In this document: positions 57,293-57,323 of the stretch, in pieces
Position numbering within the stretch: the stretch's first letter is position 1
Layout of the letters: each line of letters opens with the position of its first letter
Assembly (NCBI GenBank): GCA_910584055.1
Contig: CAJTZS010000025.1
Coordinates: 1-57,323 of the forward strand
DNA: 57,323 nucleotides
From: an uncultured Muribaculaceae bacterium
GTDB taxonomy: Bacteria; Bacteroidota; Bacteroidia; Bacteroidales; Muribaculaceae
Reading direction: 5' to 3'
Notes under the pieces: generated by a model
What the model was told of the DNA's origin: nothing
What the model saw: only the letters and a program-made list of their open reading frames with translations
The model's database searches: none
Made by a program: the position numbers and the translations under genes

Positions 57293-57323
57293 AATTTGTG
57301 AAATTTTTTAAGGAAAATAACGA

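Noticed and set aside
1..57323. CRISPR arrays, tRNA or rRNA genes, transposases, integrases.
   Set aside because: No regularly spaced direct repeats, no cloverleaf or rRNA cores and no mobile-element proteins were seen on either strand. By-eye reading could miss a tRNA, so a tRNAscan-SE run would settle that point.

Overview
The window looks like a chromosomal segment of a Bacteroidales gut bacterium, most like the Muribaculaceae. The evidence is the gene content (DUF6377 regulator, PorZ-like type IX secretion protein, BspA-type leucine-rich repeats, GH3-family protein, OMPLA-type phospholipase, DUF2807 protein), the near absence of Shine-Dalgarno sites, and repeated matches to the Bacteroidota promoter consensus TTTG-N19/20-TAnnTTTG just upstream of starts. 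The exact taxon is an inference. I see no rRNA, tRNA, CRISPR array, transposase or integrase.

Layout. 1-5500: a nested-palindrome repeat, then a minus-strand block (flippase, DUF2807 protein, DusB, M16 peptidase), then a second, longer, inverted copy of the palindromic repeat. 5500-5740: a probable minus-strand non-coding RNA. 5925-14433: DUF6377 membrane regulator, TPR protein, lipid kinase, two tandem rhomboid proteases, an EEP-family phosphatase/nuclease and a secreted M3 peptidase. 14734-20311: an operon behind a long structured leader, encoding three exported proteins: a beta-helix-like protein, a 1162-residue modular protein ending in a clear type I dockerin, and a small protein with a possible cohesin-like sandwich domain. 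20312-22127: an AT-richer island bounded by a 32-base inverted repeat (30/32 identical). It holds a DUF3800 gene, a gene resembling BECR-fold ribonuclease toxins, a short ORF and a likely sRNA. 22187-26055: PNPase, a thioredoxin-fold lipoprotein without CxxC and an eIF1/YciH protein. 26100-26330: a short minus-strand transcription unit behind a consensus promoter, with a 27-codon ORF. 26461-36894: nucleotide-sugar dehydratase, CMP-sugar synthetase, MATE transporter, GH3 protein, phospholipase A, glycosyltransferase, Mrp ATPase, TrmB and a BspA-like protein. 36916-44820: PorZ homologue, RdgB, LeuRS and a GH13 amylase-like protein. 44831-57254: a capsule/exopolysaccharide locus.

How the genes work together. 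The 12.4-kb polysaccharide locus is a Wzx/Wzy-type pathway. It has a WecA/TagO-like initiating transferase, Wza-like export lipoprotein, Wzc-like tyrosine autokinase, PHP-type CpsB phosphatase, Wzx, an inverted GT2-acyltransferase fusion gene, Wzy, three glycosyltransferases and a second, monotopic initiating sugar transferase. The dockerin operon and the PorZ gene point to an elaborate secreted surface apparatus. The least explained parts are the dockerin/cohesin-like operon with its leader RNA, the DUF3800/BECR-like island, the candidate small RNAs, the nested palindromic repeats, and a 20-base motif found in the same orientation upstream of three operons.
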